From: a virus
Strand: one strand, 5' to 3'
DNA: 40,693 nt
Virus record (IMG/VR): IMGVR_UViG_3300032893_001259
Span: 1 to 40,693 of that record
The position numbers and the translations under genes are program-made. Shown piece by piece: positions 1 to 7,059 of this stretch (the stretch's first letter is position 1; every line of letters begins with the position of its first letter). The notes under the pieces were generated by a model. That model ran no database searches, was not told the DNA's origin, and worked only from the letters and a program-made list of their open reading frames with translations.

Positions 1-955
1 GAGGGACGCCACGGAGGCCGCCACGAGGGTCGCCACGTGGGACGCCACGGAGGCCGCCACGGAGGCCGCCACGGAGGCCGCCACGGAGGACGCCACGTGG
101 GACGCCACGGAGGACGCCACGGAGGCCGCCACGGAGGCCGCCACGTGGGCCGCCACGTGGGCCGCCACGTGGGCCGCCACGAGGGACGCCACGTGGGACG
201 CCACGGAGGACGCCACGTGGGACGCCACGTGGGACGCCACGAGGGACGCCACGAGGGACGCCACGGAGGCCGCCACGAGGGTCGCCACGTGGGACGCCAC
301 GGAGGCCGCCACGGAGGCCGCCACGGAGGTCGCCACGAGGGCCGCCACGAGTGCCGCCGCGAGTGCCGCCACGTGGGACGCCATGAAGGCCGCCACGGAG
401 GCCGCCACGAGGGCCGCCACGAGGGACGCCACGGAGGCCGCCACGAGGGCCGCCACGTGGGATGCCACGTGGGATGCCACGGAGGCCGCCACGGAGGCCG
501 CCGCGTGGGCCGCCACGTGGGACGCCACGTGGGACGCCACGGAGGCCGCCACGGAGGACGCCACGTGGGACGCCACGAGGGACGCCACGTGGGCCGCCAC
601 GAGGGACGCCACGTGGGACGCCACGGAGGACGCCACGAGGGACGCCACGGAGGCCGCCACGACGGACGCCACGAGGGCCGCCACGGAGGCCGCCACGTGG
701 GACGCCACGTGGGACGCCACGTTGGAGGCCACGAGGGACGCCACGGAGGACGCCACGTGGGACGCCACGGAGGACGCCACGTGGGACGCCACGTGGGACG
801 CCACGTTGGAGGCCACGAGGGACGCCACGGCGGACGCCACGTGGGACGCCACGGAGGACGCCACGTGGGACGCCACGGAGGACGCCACGTGGGACGCCAC
901 GTGGGACGCCGCGAGTGCCGCCACGGAGGCCGCCACGAGGGCCGCCACGAGTGAT
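1..955 (+). repeat. 12-bp coding tandem repeat (left part)
   Basis: This is a run of about 79 tandem 12-bp units of the form ACG-NNN-GNC-GCC, read in frame as Thr-X-(Asp/Ala/Val)-Ala. X is mostly gag (Glu), agg (Arg) or tgg (Trp), with a few agt, ttg, acg, gcg or aag. The first and fourth codons are almost invariant. Because the unit is a multiple of three and contains no stop, several frames on both strands are open by chance. The same array fills the last 260 bases of the window, so the two parts are most likely one array. Units containing CACGTG recur often. True copy number may be misjudged by short-read assembly. Confidence 0.97.
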
Positions 956-1774
956 GCGGTACGCCGTCCCGCCAATTGGGGCGAGCAGTGGTACGTTCTG
1001 AACGGGGATCTCAGGCATTGTGCCCACATGCTGGGGGTCGGGAAGGCTGGTCTCCAGTGTGCCGCCGAGGCGTGGCGACTGTGGCAGGGTGGGAACCAGT
1101 GGTCCGGGTGGGATGCGTTCCTGGGTTTCTTTCGGCACGTTGTCAAGTTGGGGGAGAGTCACGGGGTGGACTACCGCGCCTACGATGCCTGGGAGACGCT
1201 GTCCCGCCACTCGGGGCCCCGCATCGTTCACGCCGATTTCTGCATCATCTCAGATCGGCCCGCTGTCCTGACCGTGGATGAGCGCAATCGGCCCCACAAC
1301 GACACGGGCCCCTTCTGCCGGTGGCGGGATGGCTCCGCCCTCTATGCCATCCATGGCGTCCGCGTCCCCGCCTGGGTGATCGAGCAACCCGAGCGCCTGA
1401 CGGCCGAGTTGATCACGGCCGAGGAGAACGTCGAGGTCCGGCGCGTCATGCTGGAGCGCTACGGGGCGGGCCGCTACCTGGAGGACACCAAGGCGGAAGT
1501 GCTGGACGCGAGCGACTACGGCACCCTCTATCGCGCCCAGATCCCGGGCGATGAGCCGCTGGTCATGGTGCGACTGGTCAACTCGACGGCCGAGCCCGAC
1601 GGGTCCTTCAAGGACTACTGGCTCCGCTGCGACCCGGAGTGCCGCCCACTGCTAGGGATGGACGCGAACGGCGAGCGGTTGTTCGGCGAGCCCCAAGAGC
1701 TGCGCGCCCGCAACGCCGTGGCCGCGTCGTTCGGACTGCGGGGGGACGAGTACCAGCCTGTGGTGCAGACGTGA
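2..1774 (+). CDS. DUF6745-like repeat protein, C-terminal part
   Basis: This is the C-terminal 590 codons of a protein whose N-terminus is at 40151. Residues up to about 317 are the Thr-X-Asp/Ala-Ala array. The non-repeat part follows, from the WGEQWYVLNGDL segment to the stop. That part contains GPFCRWRDGSALYAIHGVRV, an AEENVEVRRVMLERYG stretch and LPGDEPL-type and DGSFKDYW-type motifs, which I recognise as typical of the DUF6745 family found in phages and actinobacteria. No catalytic residues or function are known to me. It has no start in this window: the frame is open to base 2. The stop overlaps the ATG of the methyltransferase gene (TGATG), implying translational coupling. Domain assignment is from memory; continuity with 40151 is inferred. 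Confidence 0.8.
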   Translation, partial: RDATEAATRVATWDATEAATEAATEAATEDATWDATEDATEAATEAATWAATWAATWAATRDATWDATEDATWDATWDATRDATRDATEAATRVATWDATEAATEAATEVATRAATSAAASAATWDAMKAATEAATRAATRDATEAATRAATWDATWDATEAATEAAAWAATWDATWDATEAATEDATWDATRDATWAATRDATWDATEDATRDATEAATTDATRAATEAATWDATWDATLEATRDATEDATWDATEDATWDATWDATLEATRDATADATWDATEDATWDATEDATWDATWDAASAATEAATRAATSDAVRRPANWGEQWYVLNGDLRHCAHMLGVGKAGLQCAAEAWRLWQGGNQWSGWDAFLGFFRHVVKLGESHGVDYRAYDAWETLSRHSGPRIVHADFCIISDRPAVLTVDERNRPHNDTGPFCRWRDGSALYAIHGVRVPAWVIEQPERLTAELITAEENVEVRRVMLERYGAGRYLEDTKAEVLDASDYGTLYRAQIPGDEPLVMVRLVNSTAEPDGSFKDYWLRCDPECRPLLGMDANGERLFGEPQELRARNAVAASFGLRGDEYQPVVQT

Positions 1775-2523
1775 TGCTTGTCTTGTCGCTCTTCCCCGGC
1801 ATCGGCCTTCTCGATCGTGGGTTTGAGGAGGAGGGATTCTGCGTCGTCCGGGGGCCGGACCTGCTCTGGGGTAGCGACATTCGTGACTTCCATCCGCCAC
1901 CGGGCCGATTCGACGGGGTAATCGGAGGACCGCCCTGCCAGATCTTCAGCATTCTGAAACGGCTGAACCCCAGAGCCGGTGAAAAGCACGGGAACCTTAT
2001 TCCCGAGTTCGAGCGCGTTGTGCGGGAGGCGGCGCCCGTGTGGTTCTTGATGGAGAACGTAGAGGGGGCGCCAGTGCCGAGCGCGCCGGGCTACTATGTG
2101 CAATCGCAGTTGCTTCGGGATCATTGGGTGGGCGGGGTGACCTCGCGATTGCGTCGCTTCTCGTACGGCAGCACAAATGGAAAGGGACACCCGATTTCCG
2201 TGGCCACATTGGCACTTCACCCATACCCCAAGCCGGCAGCTCTGGCCAGCGGATCGGGCCGCGAGCAACCAGTTCGACTCGGCGGCTCAGGCCGACCCAA
2301 ACGGACGACGAGCGACGGACGCTTGGTGCGGTCAGGCCCGAATCCCGGGGCCCGAGCGACACGCGAAGACATGTGCCGTAAGCAGGGACTTCCGCTTGAC
2401 TTTCTCGCAGACGCGCCCTTTACCGAGAGCGGCAAGCGCAAGATGATTGGCAACGGCGTGCCACTTGCGCTGGGGCGGGCAATCGCCCGAGCGATCAAGA
2501 CGGGCACCGGGGAGTGCGCATAA
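1774..2523 (+). CDS. dcm: C5 cytosine DNA methyltransferase
   Basis: This enzyme transfers a methyl group from S-adenosylmethionine to C5 of cytosine in a short DNA target, here probably to protect phage DNA from host restriction. The 249 residues show the motifs in order: motif I LFPGIGLLDRGF (6-17), motif IV GGPPCQ with the catalytic Cys at 55, motif VI ENVE at 94-97, motif VIII SRLRRF near 124-129, and the C-terminal MIGNGVPLALG (motif X region). It is short, with a small target-recognition region, as usual for phage enzymes. The ATG overlaps the stop of the repeat-protein gene. The long upstream in-frame extension is a shadow of that gene and is excluded. No partner restriction endonuclease is visible, so it looks like an orphan methyltransferase. 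The target cannot be read from sequence. Confidence 0.93.
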   Translation: MLVLSLFPGIGLLDRGFEEEGFCVVRGPDLLWGSDIRDFHPPPGRFDGVIGGPPCQIFSILKRLNPRAGEKHGNLIPEFERVVREAAPVWFLMENVEGAPVPSAPGYYVQSQLLRDHWVGGVTSRLRRFSYGSTNGKGHPISVATLALHPYPKPAALASGSGREQPVRLGGSGRPKRTTSDGRLVRSGPNPGARATREDMCRKQGLPLDFLADAPFTESGKRKMIGNGVPLALGRAIARAIKTGTGECA

Positions 2524-2526
2524 GCG

Positions 2527-2733
2527 ATGATCTGTCAACCTGATCTCATCCGACTGCGGCCGGTGCCTGCCCTCAAGGGTGACGTGCAATTGCTCGGCCG
2601 CACACGCGAGGGCTACCTGAGCACCTTCCAGTGGCCAGCGCGGTGCATGGTCCCCGGCTGTGCCCGCCCGCTACGACCGTCCGATGTCGGCCACTTCGCC
2701 ATCTGCGATCACTGTGAGTTCCCCGATGCCTAA
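2527..2733 (+). CDS. small Cys-rich protein, putative zinc finger
   Basis: A 68-residue protein of unknown function. The second half contains CMVPGCARP and CDHCEF, giving Cys pairs (C-x4-C and C-x2-C) about 18 residues apart that could hold one zinc ion. The first half has no feature I recognise. It starts 3 bases after the methyltransferase stop and its own stop overlaps the next ATG, so it belongs to the same transcript. No strong ribosome binding site is seen directly upstream, and translation may depend on the preceding gene. Confidence 0.6.
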   Translation: MICQPDLIRLRPVPALKGDVQLLGRTREGYLSTFQWPARCMVPGCARPLRPSDVGHFAICDHCEFPDA

Positions 2734-3118
2734 CCCCAACGCGCACGACCCGAAGCAGGAGGTGATGCCCAATGCCACGGAAGATGTCTCAGGAGGAGGC
2801 GCGAGCCAGAGGTCTGATATGACTCCGGCCGGTCGTGAGGTCTCAACAAGTGAGGCGGATGTAGCGGACCTTTCCCGTGACGACCCGACGCGCGACCGGC
2901 TGGCGGAATGGAAGCGATTTGCTCCCAAGCATCTCAGTCTTGGATGGGAGCAGCGTGTGCTCTATCTCAATTGGGTACGCAAGCGGCGGGGCTACGAGGG
3001 AGAGACAGCGTGGGAGAAGCACAATCGCATGAAGACGGTTACTGCCGAGAACGCGCGGCAAATGGGTCGCAGCATAACCGTGGAGCAGCCCCAACCCCGG
3101 AGCGAGGGACATGAGTGA
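2726..3118 (+). CDS. hypothetical protein
   Basis: A 130-residue protein from the ATG at 2726, which overlaps the preceding stop. A second candidate start at 2765 lies right behind an AGGAGG and would give 117 residues, but the spacing is very short. The first 55 residues are polar and low in structure. The rest is basic and helical and includes LAEWKRFAPKHLSLGWEQRV and Trp/Arg-rich stretches. I do not recognise a family. The stop overlaps the next gene by 8 bases in another frame, consistent with tight early-operon packing. Confidence 0.55.
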   Translation: MPNPNAHDPKQEVMPNATEDVSGGGASQRSDMTPAGREVSTSEADVADLSRDDPTRDRLAEWKRFAPKHLSLGWEQRVLYLNWVRKRRGYEGETAWEKHNRMKTVTAENARQMGRSITVEQPQPRSEGHE

Positions 3119-3377
3119 TACGATCGAGATACCGCGCGGACATTGGGCTGAGCCTATCGTCAAAGCGTGGGTGGACCGGGGAACTACGGAGTACTGTCCC
3201 TACATGAGTCGGGGCAAAACCGTCGACGGTAATGAGATGCGCTATCTAAGCCTTCGATTTCGGCTAGATGACGGCAAGTTCCACATGGTTGAAGTGCTCA
3301 TCACTGAGCCGATAAGTGCCGAGAAGCCTGATGGCATTAATGTACTTGACACACCCAACGGCGCGGGGCCAGTTTGA
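3111..3377 (+). CDS. hypothetical protein
   Basis: An 88-residue mixed alpha/beta protein with alternating hydrophobic positions (MRYLSLRFRLDDGKFHMVEV), resembling a small beta sheet. A GAGGGA run stands directly before the ATG and GGAG about 10 bases upstream. It overlaps the end of the preceding gene by 8 bases. Base composition is less GC-extreme than the surroundings. No family recognised. Its last 41 bases overlap the convergent gene proposed on the other strand. Confidence 0.55.
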   Translation: MSDTIEIPRGHWAEPIVKAWVDRGTTEYCPYMSRGKTVDGNEMRYLSLRFRLDDGKFHMVEVLITEPISAEKPDGINVLDTPNGAGPV

Positions 3378-3615
3378 GCCCGCCCGCTGGGTACTCGTTC
3401 ATCGCACACCTAGGCGGGGCGGTCTTTGGTAGCCTTTTATCCTCCTGGAATTGGCATTCCGCGCACCGCATCGTCCGCACGACGGCACCCTTGTTTCCCA
3501 TTGAGCGATGCAGCTTGGATTCGCTAACACGGAACTCAAGCGCGCCGCACTTCGGGCACTCCTCCCCAGGGCAACGCCTGAGCCTGTCTTCAAGCACGGC
3601 AATGCGCGCTTCCAC
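3337..3615 (-). CDS. putative zinc-ribbon protein
   Basis: A 92-residue leftward reading frame with a coiled N-terminus (EARIAVLEDRLRR) followed by CPKC, about 28 residues later CAEC, a typical zinc-ribbon pair. The only start is a GTG at 3615 without a clear ribosome binding site. The frame stays open and protein-like for 26 more codons upstream (including a Thr-Glu-Thr-Pro-Glu-Cys segment) up to a TAG, but with no usual start codon there. It fills a stretch (3378-3683) where the + strand has no convincing gene. The opposite orientation to its neighbours is odd. It may be a remnant that lost its start. Confidence 0.42.
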   Translation of the reverse strand: MEARIAVLEDRLRRCPGEECPKCGALEFRVSESKLHRSMGNKGAVVRTMRCAECQFQEDKRLPKTAPPRCAMNEYPAGGLKLAPRRWVCQVH

Positions 3616-3683
3616 CGCATCGACGCATTCCGGTGTCTCGGTAAACGCGTTTCCATTTCGGCCACTTGCCGAGGAGTGAGAGA

Positions 3684-3908
3684 ATGTTGTCTAGCGTCGA
3701 AGACATGAGCCCTCCGGCTGTGGCGAGCGACCATACGTCGGTCAGCATCGTACGGGTGCACCAAGTATCTAACGGCGTAACGGTTTCTCGCCTCCGGTCC
3801 GGCGCTTTCGCCGTCTCGGTACACGATGGCGACCAGCGCGCGATTGTGGAGATAACCGTTGACCAGCTTCGCGCTTTCGCGACCCAGCTCGCTCGCTTGG
3901 CCGCTTAG
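3684..3908 (+). CDS. hypothetical protein
   Basis: A 74-residue protein. The ATG at 3684 was chosen because a GAGGAG stands 7 bases upstream; an upstream in-frame ATG at 3666 lacks this. The C-terminal half has regular beta/alpha patterning with RSGAFAVSVHDGDQRAIVEI and a helix at the end (DQLRAFATQLARLAA), like a small regulatory or anti-host protein, but no family is recognised. It is separated from the upstream + gene by about 300 bases that hold the leftward zinc-ribbon candidate. Confidence 0.55.
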   Translation: MLSSVEDMSPPAVASDHTSVSIVRVHQVSNGVTVSRLRSGAFAVSVHDGDQRAIVEITVDQLRAFATQLARLAA

Positions 3909-3924
3909 AGCTGGACCCTCCCAA

Positions 3925-4041
3925 ATGACTGAGGAGAAAATGACCGACCGACAGAAGCTGTTCCTCGCCGCCGTCGCGCTGGTCGTCGCCTACGCGCTGC
4001 TCGCCTGGTGGGCGGTGGGCGGCCCACGCGTGGAGTACTGA
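3925..4041 (+). CDS. small single-pass membrane protein
   Basis: Thirty-eight residues from 3925, or 33 from the second ATG at 3940, which follows GAGGAG by only 3 bases. One strong membrane segment (LFLAAVALVVAYALLAWWAV) fills most of it. Its stop overlaps the ATG of the next small gene (TGATG). It is the first of three consecutive tiny membrane or hydrophobic proteins. Function unknown; such clusters in phages often act on the host envelope, but nothing here proves that. Confidence 0.5.
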   Translation: MTEEKMTDRQKLFLAAVALVVAYALLAWWAVGGPRVEY

Positions 4042-4181
4042 TGCTGGCACCGGACACCGTCTACGTTTATCGCGCCTGCCACGCCTTTTACAGCGCCTTC
4101 GTCCCAGAATGGGACTGGGGCCTATGGGCAGGCATCACGGTCTTGTGGGGCGCGATCATGCTGCGCGACAGGCCGCGATGA
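4041..4181 (+). CDS. small hydrophobic protein
   Basis: A 46-residue protein too short for most ORF finders. A Tyr/Trp-rich first half (VYVYRACHAFYSAF) leads into one membrane segment (WGLWAGITVLWGAIML) and a basic C-terminus (RDRPR). It is linked by start/stop overlaps to the genes on both sides, which is the main support that it is real. No family recognised. Confidence 0.45.
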   Translation: MLAPDTVYVYRACHAFYSAFVPEWDWGLWAGITVLWGAIMLRDRPR

Positions 4182-4339
4182 CCGGCCGCTGGCAGCGCCG
4201 TCGCCGTCCCCGGCCCGACTGGCTCTGGCTCTTGGCCATGACCTGCTTCATGGTCTGGCTCCTCCACTGGTTCGCCGCCAATTGCACGACGGCCACCTGC
4301 CTGGCCCCGTTCACCCGCCACACCACGGCGGCCCCATAA
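4178..4339 (+). CDS. small single-pass membrane protein
   Basis: Fifty-three residues: a strongly basic N-terminus (RWQRRRRPRPDW), one membrane segment (LWLLAMTCFMVWLLHWFAA) and a short Cys-containing tail outside. The ATG overlaps the preceding stop (ATGA). The basic start followed by the membrane span suggests the N-terminus stays in the cytoplasm. Third of a trio of tiny membrane genes. Confidence 0.48.
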   Translation: MTGRWQRRRRPRPDWLWLLAMTCFMVWLLHWFAANCTTATCLAPFTRHTTAAP

Positions 4340-4411
4340 GCTGGCCCTAGCGCGCCGGTCCGTCCCGCCGTATCGTCTCAGCCCCCGTCCTGCCCTTCGC
4401 TGAGGTCCCCC

Positions 4412-4813
4412 ATGGATTACGAGAAGATCCTGCACGCGCTCGCCGATTACCCGGGCACCGGCGTCGGCAGCTATCGCACACCCGCAGGCTACTGCGCCCT
4501 CGGGTGGCTGGCCAAGAAGGCCGGAATTGAAGAGCGCGATTTGCGCGAGATGGGCGTCGTCGAAACCTTCCTGTTCGCGGAGTACGGGCTGCAGCATGAG
4601 ACGCAAGTAGCGCTCGCAGCGCACAACGACATGCTCGCCATCAACGGGCTCATCGTGACGCCCGAGCACCGCGCCCGCCGCGTCCGCCAGTTCGTCCAGG
4701 GGCTGCGGGACGGGTTGGTGGCCGACGTCTCGCTCAGCGACGCGCTCGAGCAGGCGTTCCAGGAAGGCGAGACGGAGGCCATCGACCAGCCGATCGGCAC
4801 GGGGGCCCCGTGA
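4412..4813 (+). CDS. hypothetical protein, helical
   Basis: A 133-residue, mainly helical, acidic protein preceded by GAGG 7 bases before the ATG. It contains CALGWLAKKAG and a phrase VALAAHNDMLA. The pattern of a short helical protein beginning with YEKILHALAD and ending in a long amphipathic helix resembles small phage proteins annotated only as hypothetical; I cannot name a family. Its end overlaps the start of the winged-helix gene by 4 bases. Confidence 0.65.
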   Translation: MDYEKILHALADYPGTGVGSYRTPAGYCALGWLAKKAGIEERDLREMGVVETFLFAEYGLQHETQVALAAHNDMLAINGLIVTPEHRARRVRQFVQGLRDGLVADVSLSDALEQAFQEGETEAIDQPIGTGAP

Positions 4814-5133
4814 CCACCCTCGCACAGATCCAGACCCCGCCGCCCTCCGAAGCGGTCGACACGAGCGAGGACGCGGCCGACCAGATCGCCCCCTACGTGC
4901 ACCACTTGCGGGGGGCGGTGCTGCGGCGGTTGCGGTACATCGCGTTGACCGATGACGAGCTAGAGCAGTCCACCGGCTTGAGCCACCAGTGTTGCTCGCC
5001 GCGGCGCCGCGAGCTGGTGCAGGCCGGCCTCGTGGAATGGACCGGCGAGCGGCGCGCCACCAGAAGTGGGCGGACCGCACGGGTCTGGCGGATCACGACC
5101 ACCGGCCTCCGGGCTCTCGAGATGCTGGGATGA
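4810..5133 (+). CDS. winged-helix DNA-binding protein
   Basis: A 107-residue protein with a winged-helix fold. A helix-turn-helix is seen in LTDDELEQSTGLSHQCCSPRRRELVQAGLVEW (about 46-77), followed by a wing with basic residues (GERRATRSGRTARVW) and a final beta strand/helix (RITTTGLRALEML). The first 35 residues are a flexible leader. It lies directly before, and overlaps, the replication initiator gene, so it may act in replication control or as an early regulator. The HTH call is from pattern, not a profile search. Confidence 0.75.
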   Translation: MTTLAQIQTPPPSEAVDTSEDAADQIAPYVHHLRGAVLRRLRYIALTDDELEQSTGLSHQCCSPRRRELVQAGLVEWTGERRATRSGRTARVWRITTTGLRALEMLG

Positions 5134-6143
5134 GAGCCCGGCTGGTCAAACCCGAGTTCTTCCGCGACCGCAAGATGGGCCAACTCGGCCCCGTGGTCGC
5201 GCTGGTCTACCAAGCCCTGTGGGTCAGCGCCGACGATTACGGCACAGCCCGGGCCGATCCCGAGCAGCTCAAGGGCGACATGTTTACGTGGTGGGACAGC
5301 GTGTCCTGCGCAGACATTGCGCAGGCTCTGCAGACCCTTGCGCACTGTAAAAGAGTGACTCGGTACACCGTCGGCGATGAGACCTATGCCCGGATTCTGA
5401 ACTGGGACAAGCATCAGAAAGTCCACATGCCCGGCAAGTTCCGCTATCCCCGCACCGGCACAGCACTTACGCCACCCGCCGACCCCCCACCCTGCGCAGA
5501 CCCTGCGCAGTCCTGCGCAGACACGGCCTCTCCATTTATCCATATATCCAATACTCCTAGTACTACAACAACACCTACAACTGCAACTGCAAAGCTATCG
5601 CTCGCTGGCGCTCGCTCGTCGACCCCGACCGCCAACGGCAACGCGGCAGAGGCAGCCGCACAGGTGCTCCTGCCGGTGGTGCAGGCCACGGATCGGCGCG
5701 ACCGCCGGGACCACCGGGAAGGCTTGGCCGCCAAGCTCGTCTTTGCGTACTGGGCCACGCGGCTGGGCCATCGGCAGGCCAAGGCCGACCTCGTGCGGCT
5801 CCGGCGCATTCGGAGCCGCCTCCGCGAGGCGGGGGGCGACCCGCACGACTTGCTCTACGCCGTCGACGGCGCCGTCCGCGACGACTGGACCATGGGCCGC
5901 GATGCCAAGACCAACGGCAAGCGCTACGATAGCATCGAGACGATTTTCCGCGACCGGGGCAAGGTCGAGGAGCTGGCCGGGCTCTGCCCCGACTGGGTCG
6001 CGGGCACCCCTCACCCCAAGGCGGCCGAGTGGGCCGCCGCACTGGACCAGACCAATGGCGATTTGGGTGCAGATGACGGACCGCTTCGGCCAGCGCTTCA
6101 ACCAGTGGCGACGGGAAACCCGGACGGAGTCTATGCCGGATAA
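5130..6143 (+). CDS. replication initiator / replisome organizer-like protein
   Basis: A 337-residue protein. The N-terminal ~115 residues (RARLVKPEFFRDRKMGQLGP, ALWVSADDYGTARADPEQLK) match the winged-helix start of phage replication proteins that bind the origin and help load helicase. A Ser/Thr/Pro-rich linker (about 120-170) follows, encoded by iterons and an AT-rich stretch. The C-terminal region (LRRIRSRLREAGGDPHDLLY and NGKRYDSIETIFRD) is typical of the helicase-loader-interacting end of such proteins. The ATG overlaps the preceding stop, and the longer upstream extension is a shadow. No helicase, primase or polymerase gene is visible, so the phage probably recruits the host replisome. 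Placement of an origin inside the initiator gene parallels lambda O. Confidence 0.75.
   Translation: MRARLVKPEFFRDRKMGQLGPVVALVYQALWVSADDYGTARADPEQLKGDMFTWWDSVSCADIAQALQTLAHCKRVTRYTVGDETYARILNWDKHQKVHMPGKFRYPRTGTALTPPADPPPCADPAQSCADTASPFIHISNTPSTTTTPTTATAKLSLAGARSSTPTANGNAAEAAAQVLLPVVQATDRRDRRDHREGLAAKLVFAYWATRLGHRQAKADLVRLRRIRSRLREAGGDPHDLLYAVDGAVRDDWTMGRDAKTNGKRYDSIETIFRDRGKVEELAGLCPDWVAGTPHPKAAEWAAALDQTNGDLGADDGPLRPALQPVATGNPDGVYAG
5490..5600 (+). other. candidate replication origin: iterons plus AT-rich tract
   Basis: Three direct copies of a CCTGCGCAG core stand end to end at 5491-5520, at a 10-11 bp spacing. Right after them comes the most A/T-rich stretch seen in this arm (5525-5600, including catttatccatatatcca), an obvious candidate for strand opening. 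Further copies of the TGCGCA core lie upstream at 5306-5347. All of this is inside the initiator gene, between its two domains. Function as origin is inferred from the lambda O arrangement. Confidence 0.55.
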
Positions 6144-6294
6144 CGGGGGCCCCTGCGTCTGCTGCAACGCCGCCGACGGGCTGCACGACTTCGCCATGCA
6201 CGCCGCGTGGCGCACCGCGATCCCTGGCTTGACCGCCGTGCCGGACGGCCCGCTGTCAGCGCCTCGGGCCGTATCCAGCTACCAGGACGACTGA
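6133..6294 (+). CDS. small Cys/His protein
   Basis: Fifty-three residues with GPCVCCNA near the start and LHDFAMHAAW after it, so a Cys/His zinc site is possible. It overlaps the end of the initiator gene by 11 bases and its stop overlaps the next ATG. No family recognised; the evidence for a real gene is the tight start/stop coupling. Confidence 0.45.
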   Translation: MPDNGGPCVCCNAADGLHDFAMHAAWRTAIPGLTAVPDGPLSAPRAVSSYQDD

Positions 6295-6536
6295 TGCCGC
6301 GCTTCCCCGAGCAGGTCGACCGGAACGCCGCCATCCTCGAGGCGAGGCTCCAAGGCGAGTCCCTCCGCGCCATCGCGCAGCGCTACGGCGTCTCCGTCCC
6401 CCGCATCCGGCAGATCCTGGCGCGGGAGATCGCGCGGATGGTCCGGCCGCGCTATGACGGCCCCGGCCATATACCGGCTGAGGCGTGGCAGGCGGCCGAC
6501 GCGCCGCCCGCGGGAGAGCCCCATGCCCAGGACTAA
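6294..6536 (+). CDS. sigma-like helix-turn-helix protein
   Basis: An 80-residue protein dominated by a helix-turn-helix of the sigma-70 region 4 / resolvase type (AILEARLQGESLRAIAQRYG then VSVPRIRQILAREIARM, about 13-45), with a Pro/Ala-rich tail. It could bind DNA or RNA polymerase as an early regulator. The ATG overlaps the preceding stop (TGATG); longer versions upstream are shadows. It overlaps the nuclease gene by 14 bases. Confidence 0.7.
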   Translation: MPRFPEQVDRNAAILEARLQGESLRAIAQRYGVSVPRIRQILAREIARMVRPRYDGPGHIPAEAWQAADAPPAGEPHAQD

Positions 6537-7059
6537 GGCGCAGGTGCGGGCGCTCCTGGCCCCGACCGAGCACGCCGAGCAGCGGGCCGTTGTGGCCTGG
6601 GCCCGGACGATGGAGCCCAAGTGGCCGGAACTGGCGCTGCTGTTCGCCATCCCCAACCAGGGCCGCGCTGGCGGCCGCCAGGGCGCCCGCTGGGGCGCGA
6701 GAATGGCCGAGGAGGGCTTGCGGGCCGGTTTGCCCGATCTGATGCTTCCTGCGGCCCGCCAGAGGCCTTTGCCACAGTCGGGCTCGTTTCACGGGGTGTT
6801 CGTCGAGATGAAACGCTCGGTCGGCGGCCAGTTGAGCCCGGCACAGAAGCAGTGGCTGGGCGCCCTAGAGGCGGCCGGGTACTTCTGCGTGGTCGCACCG
6901 GGCGCGGCCGTCGCGATCCGCGCCCTCGAGTGCTACCTAGCGCTTGGGCCAGCTCCGGGACAGCTCGGCGTAGGCCCAGCCGAGGAGGTAGCCCAGCCCC
7001 GCCAGGAGCCCAGCCCGGGCCACCAGCGTCGAGAGCGGCAGCGGGAGCGGCACGGCTAG
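6523..7059 (+). CDS. VRR-NUC domain nuclease
   Basis: A 178-residue protein of the VRR-NUC family, PD-(D/E)xK-fold nucleases common in phage replication modules. The order of motifs fits: E at AEQRAVVAWAR (first acid), FAIPNQGR, GLRAGLPDLMLP (the PD motif), and VFVEMKRSVGGQLSPAQKQW with the ExK active site, then a C-terminal YFCVVAPGAAVAIRALECYL. Single-domain phage versions probably cut branched or joint DNA; that role is inferred. The family fold ends near residue 140. The last ~38 residues are Gln/Arg/Pro-rich and overlap a leftward gene, so they may be a frame extension. Start at 6523 overlaps the upstream gene. Confidence 0.88.
   Translation: MPRTKAQVRALLAPTEHAEQRAVVAWARTMEPKWPELALLFAIPNQGRAGGRQGARWGARMAEEGLRAGLPDLMLPAARQRPLPQSGSFHGVFVEMKRSVGGQLSPAQKQWLGALEAAGYFCVVAPGAAVAIRALECYLALGPAPGQLGVGPAEEVAQPRQEPSPGHQRRERQRERHG
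6937..7053 (-). CDS. small membrane protein
   Basis: A 38-residue leftward frame starting with GTG two bases after the preceding stop. It contains one hydrophobic segment (STLVARAGLLAGLGYLLGWA) and a short basic end (SRSWPKR). It lies inside the tail of the nuclease gene on the other strand. Support comes from its position directly behind the leftward gene 7056-7397 and the clean membrane segment. It could be a chance frame. Confidence 0.4.
   Translation of the reverse strand: MPLPLPLSTLVARAGLLAGLGYLLGWAYAELSRSWPKR

Noticed and set aside
37-954. Long open frames reading Gly-Arg-His-(G/V/E) or Pro-Arg repeats, and an antisense Val-Ala-Ser repeat frame at 39937-40683
   Set aside because: A 12-bp repeat without stops leaves several frames open automatically; only the Thr-X-D/A-Ala frame is continuous with unique coding sequence on both sides.
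1-955. CRISPR array
   Set aside because: Units are 12 bp with no spacers; variation follows codon positions, not repeat/spacer alternation.
3374-3679. Rightward 101-codon frame between 3374 and 3679
   Set aside because: Ser/His/Pro-rich, no ribosome binding site; the opposite frame carries paired CxxC motifs and is more protein-like.
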